Positions 15,719-24,874 of a stretch of 42,724 nucleotides of DNA are shown here, piece by piece. The stretch comes from Negativicutes bacterium (GTDB lineage Bacteria; Bacillota; Negativicutes; Anaeromusales; Anaeromusaceae). Under the pieces are notes generated by a model, which saw only the letters and a program-made list of their open reading frames with translations, had not been told where the DNA came from and searched no databases. Numbering within the stretch: the stretch's first letter is position 1; every line of letters begins with the position of its first letter. The DNA lies in contig SAAJ01000027.1 in assembly GCA_009929485.1 (NCBI GenBank), forward strand, positions 1 to 42,724. Reading direction: 5' to 3'. The position numbers and the translations under genes are program-made.

Positions 15719-18700
15719 CTAAATCTTCGCCAGCACTTCCAGCTTCTTACCATCTGTACCGATCTGAACCTTTTCATAATTCACTTTTACCCCATCATCG
15801 AGGTCAATGGCAATACGCGCCAGCGCCAGATGGGCTATCTTTTCATCGTAATCCTTCGTTTCTTGCAGCTGCTTAGTCAGCTTGTCCTTGCGCTTTTCCG
15901 CCATTACCACTTCGCGGGCATTTGTGCTGTTGTCGATGGTTTCCTGCATCCGGACAATTTCGCGTTCGTAGACACGCTGCATCTTGTGTAGATAGTCAAT
16001 ACGTAAATTGCCGATGGTGTTTTCGTCATAACGGTGCATGTAAATCAGGGCCTTAAACCCATTGGCCTTACCGCTGTCAAAGAGCCAGTAAATCGGGCGC
16101 TTTTGGTATATCTTGCAGTGGTCCTTGAAGAAATCTTTGAGGAAGTAGTTGCGGATAATATCCCGAGCAGTATCGCCCTTGCTGCCTAACGCCCTGGCAA
16201 TAAAGTCGAGGTTTTCTTCGAGTTTTTCCACGCCATATACTTTTTTGACAAAAGCAACGAAAAGACCGACGATGTCATCTTCAAAATATTCCTCATCGGT
16301 AATGGGAATAATATTATCCTTATCAGGGATGAATGTGCTGTATTTACTGTCATCCCATTGTCCACCAGCATAGACAAGTCCGTCTTCATCAAGACTGTAG
16401 CGACCAAACATACAGCCAACGGCATACGAAATAAAGCTACGAATATCACGACCTAAATCTGCTTTACGGATAGTTACGTCTTTATCTTCTACGTCTGGAG
16501 TGAGTTCATCTTGGAGACCATAGATTTCGATGAAGATGCGGTTCAATTCTTCTTCATTACTTTTCAATTGAACAAATTGCATCTCAGATAATTGTTGCCA
16601 CTGTACATAACTTTCAGTAATAGAGTTTTCACCACATAGCAATAAATGCTTTTTAAAATCCCATGATGTCTCGAAAAGGTCCCACTCGTTCCGAGATAAA
16701 CGGATATTATCATGTACAATTCTATCAACATCTATCTTCTTATTTTTATTAAATAATATGGGCAATCGTGCAATATCACCGGCTTGAAAATTAATCGTAG
16801 GAGCAAGAACCTGCAGCATTTCCAACGCAATTAGCGTATTGCAATATCCCAATAAATAGAATACATTTTCTTTTGACGTATAAAATGACATTCCAGCAAT
16901 ATCTGAAAGGTTACATAATTTTAGTCTAAACGATGGTTTTACTGACGAAATTAAAGACCAAGAAACAGAGAGTGTAAACTTTAAATCTAAAGGATAATCT
17001 TGTACATTACGCCCGTCAGCTTTTGCACAATTGAAAATCTCATTTCCACTATTTTCCCAATTAACTACATAATCATTATTTCCATACCATTTTCTGAAAT
17101 CCCCTCCTTTGTTATAAGGGAACCATTTAGCGCTTGACTGTATTGCTTCATTTGCGTCTTTTGCTGATAAATTAGTTTTATTACTCGAAACTTCCCACCA
17201 TAGACGTAAAAATCTGCCATTATCTCCTGTTTTCATCCCGTTCCTGGCAGTAGCTAAATTACCAAGCAGCACCCCTTCTTTAAATGCCTTAATAAAATTG
17301 TAACTTAATGAAAAAACAAGAGGTGTTCCAGGAATCGAATGAAATTCACTATTTTTTTTTGCAAAACAGTCATTAGCGTCTTTCTTACGCAAAAAGACTT
17401 TGTTCTTATCATCTGTCACACGTCCGGTATTCAAATCAAAGTATATCCCGTTATACTCTTTGATCGTGGAATTACGGATAACAAAAGAGCAAGCATGCGC
17501 CACTTGTGAATTCATTTCAGGAAAGCTATTAAAACCTATTTTAAGTAGATTAACAATCCTCTTTTGGAGAATCTCTTCTCTTAAATCTTCAAAGCTCGTT
17601 AAAAACATCCACGACTGCATTGTGATCATAGCTTGATAGCCATTTTTTTTTGCCATTTGCCCACATTTTTTGATGAAAACTGCATACAAATCTGCCTTAG
17701 CATTAGGATAATTATCTTTAACATATTTATTAGTTTTAGGTTCTGAGTTTGTCATTGCCATATACGGCGGATTAGTCACTACCACGTCATATTTTCTCGC
17801 CAACACAGCGCCAATTTCTACCAACAAATACAATTGAGATTGGGTATCGTCCACGCCAACCATATCAAAGGATAACTGTCCGGTCAAATCCAGCTTATCA
17901 ACAAACTGGCGCAGCAGTTCCCAATCATAGCTGTCCACGTTCAAGATGGAGCCGTATTCCTTGGCGTCAATAAAGGTATCCAGCAAACCTTGTATTTGCA
18001 GCAGCGCCACATTGCGCTGCATTTCGTCCATGCCAGCACCGAAGTATTGCATTTGGTCACGATTGATGCCGTTGCTTTCTTGAATAGCATATACGTGCAG
18101 CTTGGTCTCGCCGTTCAAAATGCGGCGATTATACTGTCGCGCCTTCATCATCAGGGCAAAATAGGCAAGCTGATAAGCACGATTATCAATATCAAGTCCA
18201 AAAATATTGTTTTCTATAATGCTCTTAGCAGCATCGCGCTGACTGTAGCCGCAGCTTTCATAGATCTGCATCAATACGTCAAAAGCATATACCAAAATAT
18301 GACCGCTTCCCATGCAAGGATCTATGATTTTCACATTTTCAATGTGAAAATCAGTGTAGAGAGTTAAGAGTTGAGAGTTTAGTTGCTTGCGAACCTCTGG
18401 CTCTTGTTCAGCTTCGGTCAGATAGTATTTCCAGCCCATTTTATCTGCAATATTTTTTTCTTTTGCTATCCGTTCTTGTTCGCTTAACTCTAACCCCTTC
18501 AAACTCCACTCAATGAAAATCCTCCCCAGAGAATTTTCGACCATATACCGCACGATCCAATCGGGAGTAAACAGCTGCGTAGCGGCAGGAATGCGTTCTT
18601 TAGTAATTTTGACGTTCTTCTTTAATAGCGCAAAGGTTTCATCCTTGGGCTCTGTGTTGTAGTACTGATAAAGCCAGCCAATGATCTCTACCTGGCCGCT

Positions 18701-19513
18701 TGGAGCCTCTTCTTCTATCAATTCACCGCGCTTGATAGCCTCTTCGTCCGCTTCGGTTCTAATTTTGAAGTCCTCTTCCGGAAGATCATGTACCAGATGA
18801 TACACTACGCCTTCTTTATCGGTAAAGGCCACATTCAGAAGAAGCTCGGTATAGTCGCTGGTCTTTTCAAACAGATTGGGAAGAATGGCATTGAGCGCAT
18901 TGCACTGCTTAATAAAGAGCAGTCGAAAAAGCTCATCCAGCAGATTTGCCTGCTTCAGCTGCATAATGCGGTCTTTTTCATACGGAGTAAACTCAAGGTC
19001 TGTGTCAAAGGGATTGGTCACCAAGTCCGGTTCGTCTTTGCCTGCGCTTTCTGAGGAAATCACGCGTACGCGCGAAGGAATATATTCGTTAACCTCCATA
19101 AAACGCACAGCAATTAAACGGTTAAACCAAGTATAAGCTACTTCTTCCACAACAGCTTTAAAAGCAATGTTGAGAGTTGAGAGTTCAGAGTTGAAAGATA
19201 AGAGTTCAGGTTTGAGAGTTGAGAGTTCAGAATCTAAACTCTTATACCTGCTCCCTAAACTCTCAGTTCTAAGCTCTAAACACTTAACCCTAATTTTCTC
19301 CGCTAAGGCTTCGCGTTGTTTAATTTCAACGCCGGAAATAGAATACGGCTCTTTCGTGCCGATATCAAAAAACTGCACGTCCTTTGTCGATTGCGGCAAA
19401 GGTTCTTTTATTTCTTTTTCGGAAATGCCAAGCAGTCCCGCCTTATATGTGATATCGGCAATCAATTTATTTCTGGCCCATATGGCAAAGTTCTTAATGG
19501 CGCTTTTGTTCAT
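15719..19513 (-). CDS. pglX: BREX type 1 adenine-specific methyltransferase PglX
   Basis: A protein of about 1264 residues. The ATG at 19513 is preferred over 19522 because AGGGGGAG is about 10 nt from it. Motif I DPCMGSGH lies near 396-403 and the N6-adenine motif NPPY near 577-580; YTWFNRLIAVRFME (about 127-140) is typical of PglX. It methylates host DNA at the BREX site, and phage lacking the mark is blocked. Two segments are repeat-encoded and unlike PglX: residues about 77-115 (LELRTESLGS, SELSTL twice) and about 375-386 (QLNSQLLTL). They lie between, not within, catalytic motifs. The frame is intact, so function is plausible. Confidence 0.95.
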   Translation of the reverse strand: MNKSAIKNFAIWARNKLIADITYKAGLLGISEKEIKEPLPQSTKDVQFFDIGTKEPYSISGVEIKQREALAEKIRVKCLELRTESLGSRYKSLDSELSTLKPELLSFNSELSTLNIAFKAVVEEVAYTWFNRLIAVRFMEVNEYIPSRVRVISSESAGKDEPDLVTNPFDTDLEFTPYEKDRIMQLKQANLLDELFRLLFIKQCNALNAILPNLFEKTSDYTELLLNVAFTDKEGVVYHLVHDLPEEDFKIRTEADEEAIKRGELIEEEAPSGQVEIIGWLYQYYNTEPKDETFALLKKNVKITKERIPAATQLFTPDWIVRYMVENSLGRIFIEWSLKGLELSEQERIAKEKNIADKMGWKYYLTEAEQEPEVRKQLNSQLLTLYTDFHIENVKIIDPCMGSGHILVYAFDVLMQIYESCGYSQRDAAKSIIENNIFGLDIDNRAYQLAYFALMMKARQYNRRILNGETKLHVYAIQESNGINRDQMQYFGAGMDEMQRNVALLQIQGLLDTFIDAKEYGSILNVDSYDWELLRQFVDKLDLTGQLSFDMVGVDDTQSQLYLLVEIGAVLARKYDVVVTNPPYMAMTNSEPKTNKYVKDNYPNAKADLYAVFIKKCGQMAKKNGYQAMITMQSWMFLTSFEDLREEILQKRIVNLLKIGFNSFPEMNSQVAHACSFVIRNSTIKEYNGIYFDLNTGRVTDDKNKVFLRKKDANDCFAKKNSEFHSIPGTPLVFSLSYNFIKAFKEGVLLGNLATARNGMKTGDNGRFLRLWWEVSSNKTNLSAKDANEAIQSSAKWFPYNKGGDFRKWYGNNDYVVNWENSGNEIFNCAKADGRNVQDYPLDLKFTLSVSWSLISSVKPSFRLKLCNLSDIAGMSFYTSKENVFYLLGYCNTLIALEMLQVLAPTINFQAGDIARLPILFNKNKKIDVDRIVHDNIRLSRNEWDLFETSWDFKKHLLLCGENSITESYVQWQQLSEMQFVQLKSNEEELNRIFIEIYGLQDELTPDVEDKDVTIRKADLGRDIRSFISYAVGCMFGRYSLDEDGLVYAGGQWDDSKYSTFIPDKDNIIPITDEEYFEDDIVGLFVAFVKKVYGVEKLEENLDFIARALGSKGDTARDIIRNYFLKDFFKDHCKIYQKRPIYWLFDSGKANGFKALIYMHRYDENTIGNLRIDYLHKMQRVYEREIVRMQETIDNSTNAREVVMAEKRKDKLTKQLQETKDYDEKIAHLALARIAIDLDDGVKVNYEKVQIGTDGKKLEVLAKI
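18355..18388. repeat. Repeat-derived segment C inside pglX
   Basis: A short run of GAGAGTTAAGAGTTGAGAG type units in frame within pglX, encoding QLNSQLLTL just before the methyltransferase motif I. It is the same unit family as arrays D, E and F. Short, so chance similarity cannot be excluded. Confidence 0.6.
19168..19288. repeat. Repeat-derived segment D inside pglX, with orientation switch
   Basis: About 120 bp inside pglX made of units such as GAGAGTTGAGAGTTCAG (19172-19230) that change to the reverse type (CTAAACTCT, CTCTCAGTTCTAAG) after about 19233. In frame it encodes alternating SELSTL-like residues at PglX positions about 77-115. The two halves are largely complementary. Confidence 0.8.
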
Positions 19514-19530
19514 CAGTCGCATGCTCCCCC

Positions 19531-20021
19531 TTAGTTTTAGAGTTGAGATTTTAGAGTTTAGAGTTAAGAGTCAAAGATTGAGGGTTTAGTTGCAAAGAGA
19601 CAGTTTTAGTAGTAGCTGTTAACATTTTCCTCAATTCGAGACAGTCCGTTGTGATTGATTCAAATTCAGCTTGGCTTAAATAATCCGTTTCATAGAGGAT
19701 TTCCAACCAATATTGCGTTTCCGCACATTCTTTCAAGGCAATATATACCTTGGCTAAAAAGTCTTTTTTAGAGCTGCCGCATCCAGCCTCAGCTAAATTT
19801 GCACCAATACTCGTACCCGAACGCAAAAGCTGTTTCGACAATACATATTCTTTTTTCTCATCGCATAAATACTTATAAAGCCTCACGATTCGCACTGCAA
19901 AATGCTTACTCTTAGATCTCGCCGTATTTTCATTTTCCATAGGTCTCACCCTTCAGCCAACCTAATTTATCTAATCTCTTATCTCTAAACTCTGTCCTCT
20001 AAACTCTGCCCTTAAAACTCA
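19531..20021. mobile_element. Candidate repeat-flanked four-helix-bundle unit
   Basis: A four-helix-bundle gene is bracketed by arrays E (19531-19592; TTTTAGAGTTTAGAG type) and F (19964-20021; CTCTAAACTCTGTCCTC type), which are in opposite orientation and so form imperfect terminal inverted repeats; AGAGTTTAGAG occurs in E and, reverse-complemented, in F. The unit sits between brxC and pglX, genes that are normally adjacent. No transposase or clear target-site duplication is visible. Calling it mobile is inference from structure. Confidence 0.5.
19551..19940 (-). CDS. Four-helix-bundle protein (S23/TIGR02436 family)
   Basis: A 129-residue protein from ATG 19940, with GAAGGGTG about 9 nt before it. 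The sequence KHFAVRIVRLYKYL, then SKQLLRSGTSIGANLAEA, KDFLAKVYIALKECAET and WLEILYETDYL, is the hallmark of the family first known from intervening sequences of 23S rRNA genes and related to Avd of diversity-generating retroelements. Family members bind nucleic acid or pentamerize; their role as free genes is unknown. The last residues (LNPQSLTLNSKL) and the stop codon come from repeat array E. It is not a BREX component. Confidence 0.9.
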   Translation of the reverse strand: MENENTARSKSKHFAVRIVRLYKYLCDEKKEYVLSKQLLRSGTSIGANLAEAGCGSSKKDFLAKVYIALKECAETQYWLEILYETDYLSQAEFESITTDCLELRKMLTATTKTVSLQLNPQSLTLNSKL

Positions 20022-23000
20022 ATATTAACCACAGTATCTTCTTCCAGTTCGCCCAAAATCCGCTCGCGCAGCGAAGCCAGGTGCTTATCTACGTCCTGGG
20101 CCGATTCAATCTGCCAGGAAGCGGCCACATTGACGGTTTTGATGCTGATGTTCTTGCGTTTTTTGATTTTTGGCGCTGGTATAGGTGACTGCTCTGGTTT
20201 GTCATAACCGGTTTTTCCTTCTGCAACGACCTTCGCTTTTTCTAGTTCCAGTACGATTTGTTTATCTTTATTGTCAATTTCGGTTAACAAGCGTAGTTTC
20301 AGAGCATCGGCTTCTACTTTTATATTTTGCAAAACCGCTACGTTATTGCACCTGTCCGCTTTAGCGCGAATCTCGTCAAAGAGCTGTAAAAATCTTGGGG
20401 TCAGCTCATTTTTATAGCTCTTGCTTCCAAGCTTTTCAAACACTCTGCTTCTGGCATCTTCAATGGCATGCAAAACAGGCTCTTCCATACTCTGGAGAAC
20501 CTTTAAATAGGCATTATTAAAGCGGTCTAGCAGTTCCGGCAGCTTAGGAATATCCTTATAGGGAGCTTCTTTGTGCAAGATGCTCTTAATCGCAGCAACC
20601 GCAGTTTCTACTTCTTCGTCAACAATAAAGGTCTTGCTATCATCATAGATATGCATACTTTTTAGCGCATCTTCAAAGATTTTCTTTTGCTCTCCTGCAA
20701 AAAAGGCTTTTACCGGCTCATAGTCATCGGCGAACTCAAGATAGTCGTCGCGGTCTGTATGGATTTTCTTGAAAAATTCCATCGGCCCTTGCAGTTGGAT
20801 AACGGCGCGCAAAAGAGCTTTCCCGTTGGCAACGGTCTTTTTCCCTGGCAAAGCCGCAGCTTTCTGCTGAATCTCGATTTTTTCCAGATCCGTGAGCAGC
20901 GTTTGTCCGTAGGTCTGAAAGGACTTCATCATCGCGTCGTCTTCGTCGTTGATGCTGGAGACGCCAAAGAGCTCCTTCATAACCTCCCGAACGCTTTTTT
21001 TCTGACTGTCATTGGCTTTTTCACGGCGCTCGGTGAGCAGTTTTTCCACATACTCTTTCTTGGTCAGATAACGAATAATTTCTTCTTCACTCTTATTCAT
21101 AAGAGTAACGCTGCTGCCGCTGACAGTAAGGGCTATATCGCCATTTTTAAAGAGTTTGGCCACCAGCCACTCTACATCGTCTTCCACAAAGCCGTAGGGC
21201 GCTTTCATGAAACGATCCAGCAGGCTCTTCATGGACGTTTTGAGGTGCGAAATCGAATTGGCAGAAATATGGCTTTGCATATCGTTTAGGGCATGTACAT
21301 TCGCAGGAGTATCGCCATCTAGATTCAATACCTGCTGCGACGAGTGTCTAAACAAGTCGCGGATGTTGGCTTCGCTCATGGCCACGTCAATATAGCTTAG
21401 CTTATGATACACAGTTGAAACCAAACGCCCTAAGGCGTCATTGATTCTGGCGGCTGCGTCCTTACTGGATATTTGCGCCTTATCGCCATTTACATAGATA
21501 TCCGCCTCTTTCATAGCTTCTTGCAAAAACAACTTGGCATTGGCGCTGCGTTCGCGCATTTCAACCCGCTTGGCTTCTTTAATGGTTTCAAATTTAGTCA
21601 GTGTTTTGGAAGTAGTAAGGCGCAGGTACTTTTCAATTTTTAAGGCGCTGCGCAGTTCATCAATAAAAACGGTGTCCTTAGGCAAAACAACCAGCACTTC
21701 CTGTTGCTGCCCGGACAGCATGCGCAGCGTCATTTCATCATCGCCGTACTCGGATTTTGGCGTCAGTATATGCACGCCGATAGCATGGTTTTGGTTGGCC
21801 TTATAGGGACGGTCGTCAACCACCTGGTTAAAGGAAAAGTTGTAGCGTCCGTTAAACGACGGATAGCGATATTTTTTATCGGTAAAAATATCCTCAAAAA
21901 TCAGCTCCGACAGTTTACCCAGCACTTCGCCCATTTCCACGTTCTGATTTTCGATTTCCCGGTTAATTTCCTGCTCTTCATCAGTCAGGAAAACATAGAC
22001 GTCGCCATTCTTTTGCACCAAAGTCTGACGCACAAGTACCTTTAAGGCTTCTTCCACTTTCTTTTTTAGGTCGATGCGGTCTGCGTCAATATCGTCAATC
22101 ATCAGACTGGTGATATTATCAAGATTGGCAGTGATCTCTTTGACATATTTAATCATAAACAGGGTCTTTAGTACGTTTATCGCAAAGCAGTCTTCTTCCC
22201 TGTCCGGATTGATATAATCGTTTTCCCCGGCCCGGATAATGACGCCTTTGTGGCTATGATCCAGAAATTGATGCAAGGCGTCGTAAAAGACATTGAACGG
22301 AATCACCGCGCCGGTTTCCTTATGCATCAGTTTCATGGCTGATTCTTTAAAAAGGGCAATCATGGAGCGTTCCCCTTCGGACAAATGCTTGCCCGAGGCC
22401 CCATGCGTACGAATGGACGTCAAAACGCTTGCCAGCAGGTTGAACTGATACGGCACAAACGGATACACCGCCGCAAAATCTTGTTCATCCCCATAGAGTT
22501 TTTTATCAATGCCATCATTAAAGACAATCAGGTTTTTGATAATGGTGGCTTTTTGCTCATATAATAGCCGCAGGGTTTGCTCAGGAGTGGGTTTTTTAGC
22601 CAAAATCCTTTTTTTAATGACTTCATCGACATTGGCCGAAGACAGCGACAAACGGGTGTCAAAACGCCCCTGAATTTTGGAGAAGTCATTGCTCCGCAGC
22701 CCCATATCTTTGGCGATGGCGTCAATATCCTGCTGACTGGTAACAACAACCCATGCCTTGCCTTGGCAAGCAGTGCCAAGGTCTTCGGTCACTGTTTGCA
22801 GGTTCAGCATGAGTTTGGTATCGTCCCCTATGTACTGGCCAATTTCATCCACCAGGAACACCACGTGATGATTGTTGCCTTTACGGTCAATATACTCCTT
22901 TACCAGTTTGGCAAAGTCTTCAATACTGATGGTATAGGTCTCTGTCGCTTTTTCGCACCAGTTGCGGGCCGCCGCCTCGCTCATGAACTCCATAGCTGCA

Positions 23001-23644
23001 AGAACGTCCACAATGGCGTCTTGAATAAAATCAAACTTATGCCGGGACTGCTCCCAAGGCTTGCCGAAATCGTCGGCAAATTTTTCTTTGAATTCCTCAT
23101 AGCGCCCAGCTTCCGTCAGGGTGCGCTCCAAATCCGCCAAAAATGGAATCGAACCGCAGAAGCCCTGCATTTCGTTGAATACTTTTAAAAACACCGACAC
23201 AATGGCGTCTTTAGACTGCTTGCCGGTCATTTCGCTTTTGGAGTCAATATTAAAGAGAACGACATCGGTCTGAGGCGCAATACTGGCAGCCAAGCGCATA
23301 TCCGCCAGCACCATGGCATCGTCAATCTTATGGTCTTCAGTAAAATAATCTAAGGCTTTTTTGCCGTTTACCTCTTTATTTTCGAGCAGGTACGACAAAA
23401 TTTTCAGGAAGTGGGATTTACCACTGCCAAAGAAGCCGGAGATCCAAACGCCCATCTTATCGGTATGCCCGTTAATCCCCCGTTTATAGCTACTGAAAAA
23501 CTCGGCAAAATGCTTGCGGAGTTCCCGCGTAACCACGTACTCCTCCAGCTCTTGACGAATATTTTCATCGTCTCCCTGACCTACCTTAATAACGCCTTTA
23601 ATATCACGGTCAATCTCTTTGGCAAACAGTTCTTTTAGTATCAT
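20012..23644 (-). CDS. brxC: BREX P-loop ATPase BrxC
   Basis: A protein of about 1210 residues. The preferred start is ATG 23644 with AAGGAG about 9 nt upstream; a TTG at 23662 overlapping the brxB stop is the alternative. Walker A GFFGSGKS lies near residues 70-77, and Walker B VVFLVDEIGQY near 270-280. BrxC/PglY is the large ATPase of BREX, required for defence and methylation. Long helical regions follow the ATPase core, and a basic linker (PKIKKRKNI) lies near the C-terminus. The stop codon falls at the edge of repeat array F, whose GAGTTT supplies the final two codons. Confidence 0.95.
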   Translation of the reverse strand: MILKELFAKEIDRDIKGVIKVGQGDDENIRQELEEYVVTRELRKHFAEFFSSYKRGINGHTDKMGVWISGFFGSGKSHFLKILSYLLENKEVNGKKALDYFTEDHKIDDAMVLADMRLAASIAPQTDVVLFNIDSKSEMTGKQSKDAIVSVFLKVFNEMQGFCGSIPFLADLERTLTEAGRYEEFKEKFADDFGKPWEQSRHKFDFIQDAIVDVLAAMEFMSEAAARNWCEKATETYTISIEDFAKLVKEYIDRKGNNHHVVFLVDEIGQYIGDDTKLMLNLQTVTEDLGTACQGKAWVVVTSQQDIDAIAKDMGLRSNDFSKIQGRFDTRLSLSSANVDEVIKKRILAKKPTPEQTLRLLYEQKATIIKNLIVFNDGIDKKLYGDEQDFAAVYPFVPYQFNLLASVLTSIRTHGASGKHLSEGERSMIALFKESAMKLMHKETGAVIPFNVFYDALHQFLDHSHKGVIIRAGENDYINPDREEDCFAINVLKTLFMIKYVKEITANLDNITSLMIDDIDADRIDLKKKVEEALKVLVRQTLVQKNGDVYVFLTDEEQEINREIENQNVEMGEVLGKLSELIFEDIFTDKKYRYPSFNGRYNFSFNQVVDDRPYKANQNHAIGVHILTPKSEYGDDEMTLRMLSGQQQEVLVVLPKDTVFIDELRSALKIEKYLRLTTSKTLTKFETIKEAKRVEMRERSANAKLFLQEAMKEADIYVNGDKAQISSKDAAARINDALGRLVSTVYHKLSYIDVAMSEANIRDLFRHSSQQVLNLDGDTPANVHALNDMQSHISANSISHLKTSMKSLLDRFMKAPYGFVEDDVEWLVAKLFKNGDIALTVSGSSVTLMNKSEEEIIRYLTKKEYVEKLLTERREKANDSQKKSVREVMKELFGVSSINDEDDAMMKSFQTYGQTLLTDLEKIEIQQKAAALPGKKTVANGKALLRAVIQLQGPMEFFKKIHTDRDDYLEFADDYEPVKAFFAGEQKKIFEDALKSMHIYDDSKTFIVDEEVETAVAAIKSILHKEAPYKDIPKLPELLDRFNNAYLKVLQSMEEPVLHAIEDARSRVFEKLGSKSYKNELTPRFLQLFDEIRAKADRCNNVAVLQNIKVEADALKLRLLTEIDNKDKQIVLELEKAKVVAEGKTGYDKPEQSPIPAPKIKKRKNISIKTVNVAASWQIESAQDVDKHLASLRERILGELEEDTVVNIEF

Positions 23645-23658
23645 TCGCTTCCACTCCT

Positions 23659-24240
23659 TCAATCTACGAGCCGAAAGGCCCGATAATAGTTGTCGTCTTT
23701 AATGGAGCCAAACAAAACCAACTCTTGTCCATCGTATTTCCCCGGATAAAACATGACTACAGGCACACGGTCCATCGCCTGGTGCAGATTGTTAAGCACC
23801 TTATGAGAGCGCAACAAGGGATAGCATTTCCCAATGCCTGTCAAGAAAACTACCGCCTCTTGAGGCGTGCGCTCTTGAATGTACTTCACAATCAAACTAT
23901 CGTCATCGTTAATTCGTAGCAGGTTCCCCACAGCTTTTACAATGCGATCCATCCCTTTTTTCTTTTCAAACTGCACGCATTGCTCCAAAAAGCCTTCTGC
24001 TTCCAACAAATCAACCAGAATATCATAGAGGTCAAACACCAACAGCTCAAAGCCGTCACTCCCCTTGCTATTCTTGGACTTCATATAGTGCACACGTTCG
24101 CGTACAAGAAGCTCTTGCTGCGCCGGATAGTCAAACACATAATAGCCGACTTCATTTCCCAACCCCTTGTTTTCGCGAAACTCGGGACGCTTAATCAGCT
24201 GCTCCACCGCATCCAGCCGTTCTTCTAAGGTGGTCATCAT
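23659..24240 (-). CDS. brxB: BREX protein BrxB (DUF1788)
   Basis: A 193-residue BrxB. Typical segments are the start LEERLDAVEQLIKRPEF, YYVFDYPAQQELLVRERV and the C-terminal PVVMFYPGKYDGQELVLFG. The family (DUF1788) is a core type 1 BREX component of unknown enzymology, needed for defence. It begins with ATGATG overlapping the brxA stop by 4 bp, with AGGAG upstream, and its stop nearly abuts brxC, so translation is coupled. Length is normal. Confidence 0.95.
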   Translation of the reverse strand: MMTTLEERLDAVEQLIKRPEFRENKGLGNEVGYYVFDYPAQQELLVRERVHYMKSKNSKGSDGFELLVFDLYDILVDLLEAEGFLEQCVQFEKKKGMDRIVKAVGNLLRINDDDSLIVKYIQERTPQEAVVFLTGIGKCYPLLRSHKVLNNLHQAMDRVPVVMFYPGKYDGQELVLFGSIKDDNYYRAFRLVD

Positions 24241-24839
24241 CTCACTCCTGTCAGTGCATGAAGCAGTACGTCCATGCTGTTAGCTGTTAAGTATTCTTCT
24301 ACAGATTTATCCAAAATGGGTTTTAAAATTTTCCGCGCCCCAACTCCATGCTCCAGCAAACCGGCTTCCATAAGCATGGTTTTGTAGCAAGTACCCAATC
24401 GCTTTAGCGTATAATCCTGCCATGCTGCCACTTTCTCGCTTTGGAGCTGCTTGTTCTTAAAAAAGATGGCTATATCACTATCAGCCAAGGTATCCATTCC
24501 CAGCAGCAGCTTTTCGCGATACACCTCATACATAAATTCAAAAAACAAGCAATCGCTTCGCATAATTGCCAGCAAGACAATGAACTTCTGATTAGATATG
24601 TCACAGTCTTCAAATAGAGCCAGGAACGAAGCGTCCAGCTCCTTTACACGCGTAGAAACCGAATTAAAAATTTGCACAGCCCTTGTCTGAGTGGGAGCGG
24701 CAAATAGATTATCCTGAAGGTTCAGTTGCTTAATTTCCGGCAGCGTCTTTCCCTGGTTCAACAAGCCAACCACTTTCCGAAACTCAGCAAACCAAAAGGA
24801 AAGCTTAACCATCCCTGCACTATATTCTTTCTGTTTCAT
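24237..24839 (-). CDS. brxA: BREX protein BrxA (DUF1819)
   Basis: A 200-residue BrxA starting at ATG 24839 (MKQKEYSAGMVKLSFWFAEF), which has GGAG about 10 nt upstream. The open frame extends to 24878 but has no site there. The helical protein with LNLQDNLFAAPTQTRAVQIFNSVSTR-type core and RSDCLFFEFMYEVYREKL fits DUF1819; BrxA is a small DNA-binding helical protein in solved systems. First of the BREX structural genes, 35 bp after the HTH regulator and overlapping brxB by 4 bp. Confidence 0.93.
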   Translation of the reverse strand: MKQKEYSAGMVKLSFWFAEFRKVVGLLNQGKTLPEIKQLNLQDNLFAAPTQTRAVQIFNSVSTRVKELDASFLALFEDCDISNQKFIVLLAIMRSDCLFFEFMYEVYREKLLLGMDTLADSDIAIFFKNKQLQSEKVAAWQDYTLKRLGTCYKTMLMEAGLLEHGVGARKILKPILDKSVEEYLTANSMDVLLHALTGVR

Positions 24840-24874
24840 CTTTGTCTTTCTCCTATATCCTGCTTCCCTACTTC

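Noticed and set aside
19160-20021. Arrays D, E and F as a CRISPR array
   Set aside because: Units are 7-17 bp, imperfect and without unique spacers of constant length; no cas gene is present.
22577-23188. 203-codon plus-strand open frame opposite brxC
   Set aside because: Antisense to the BrxC ATPase core; composition is that of a shadow frame.
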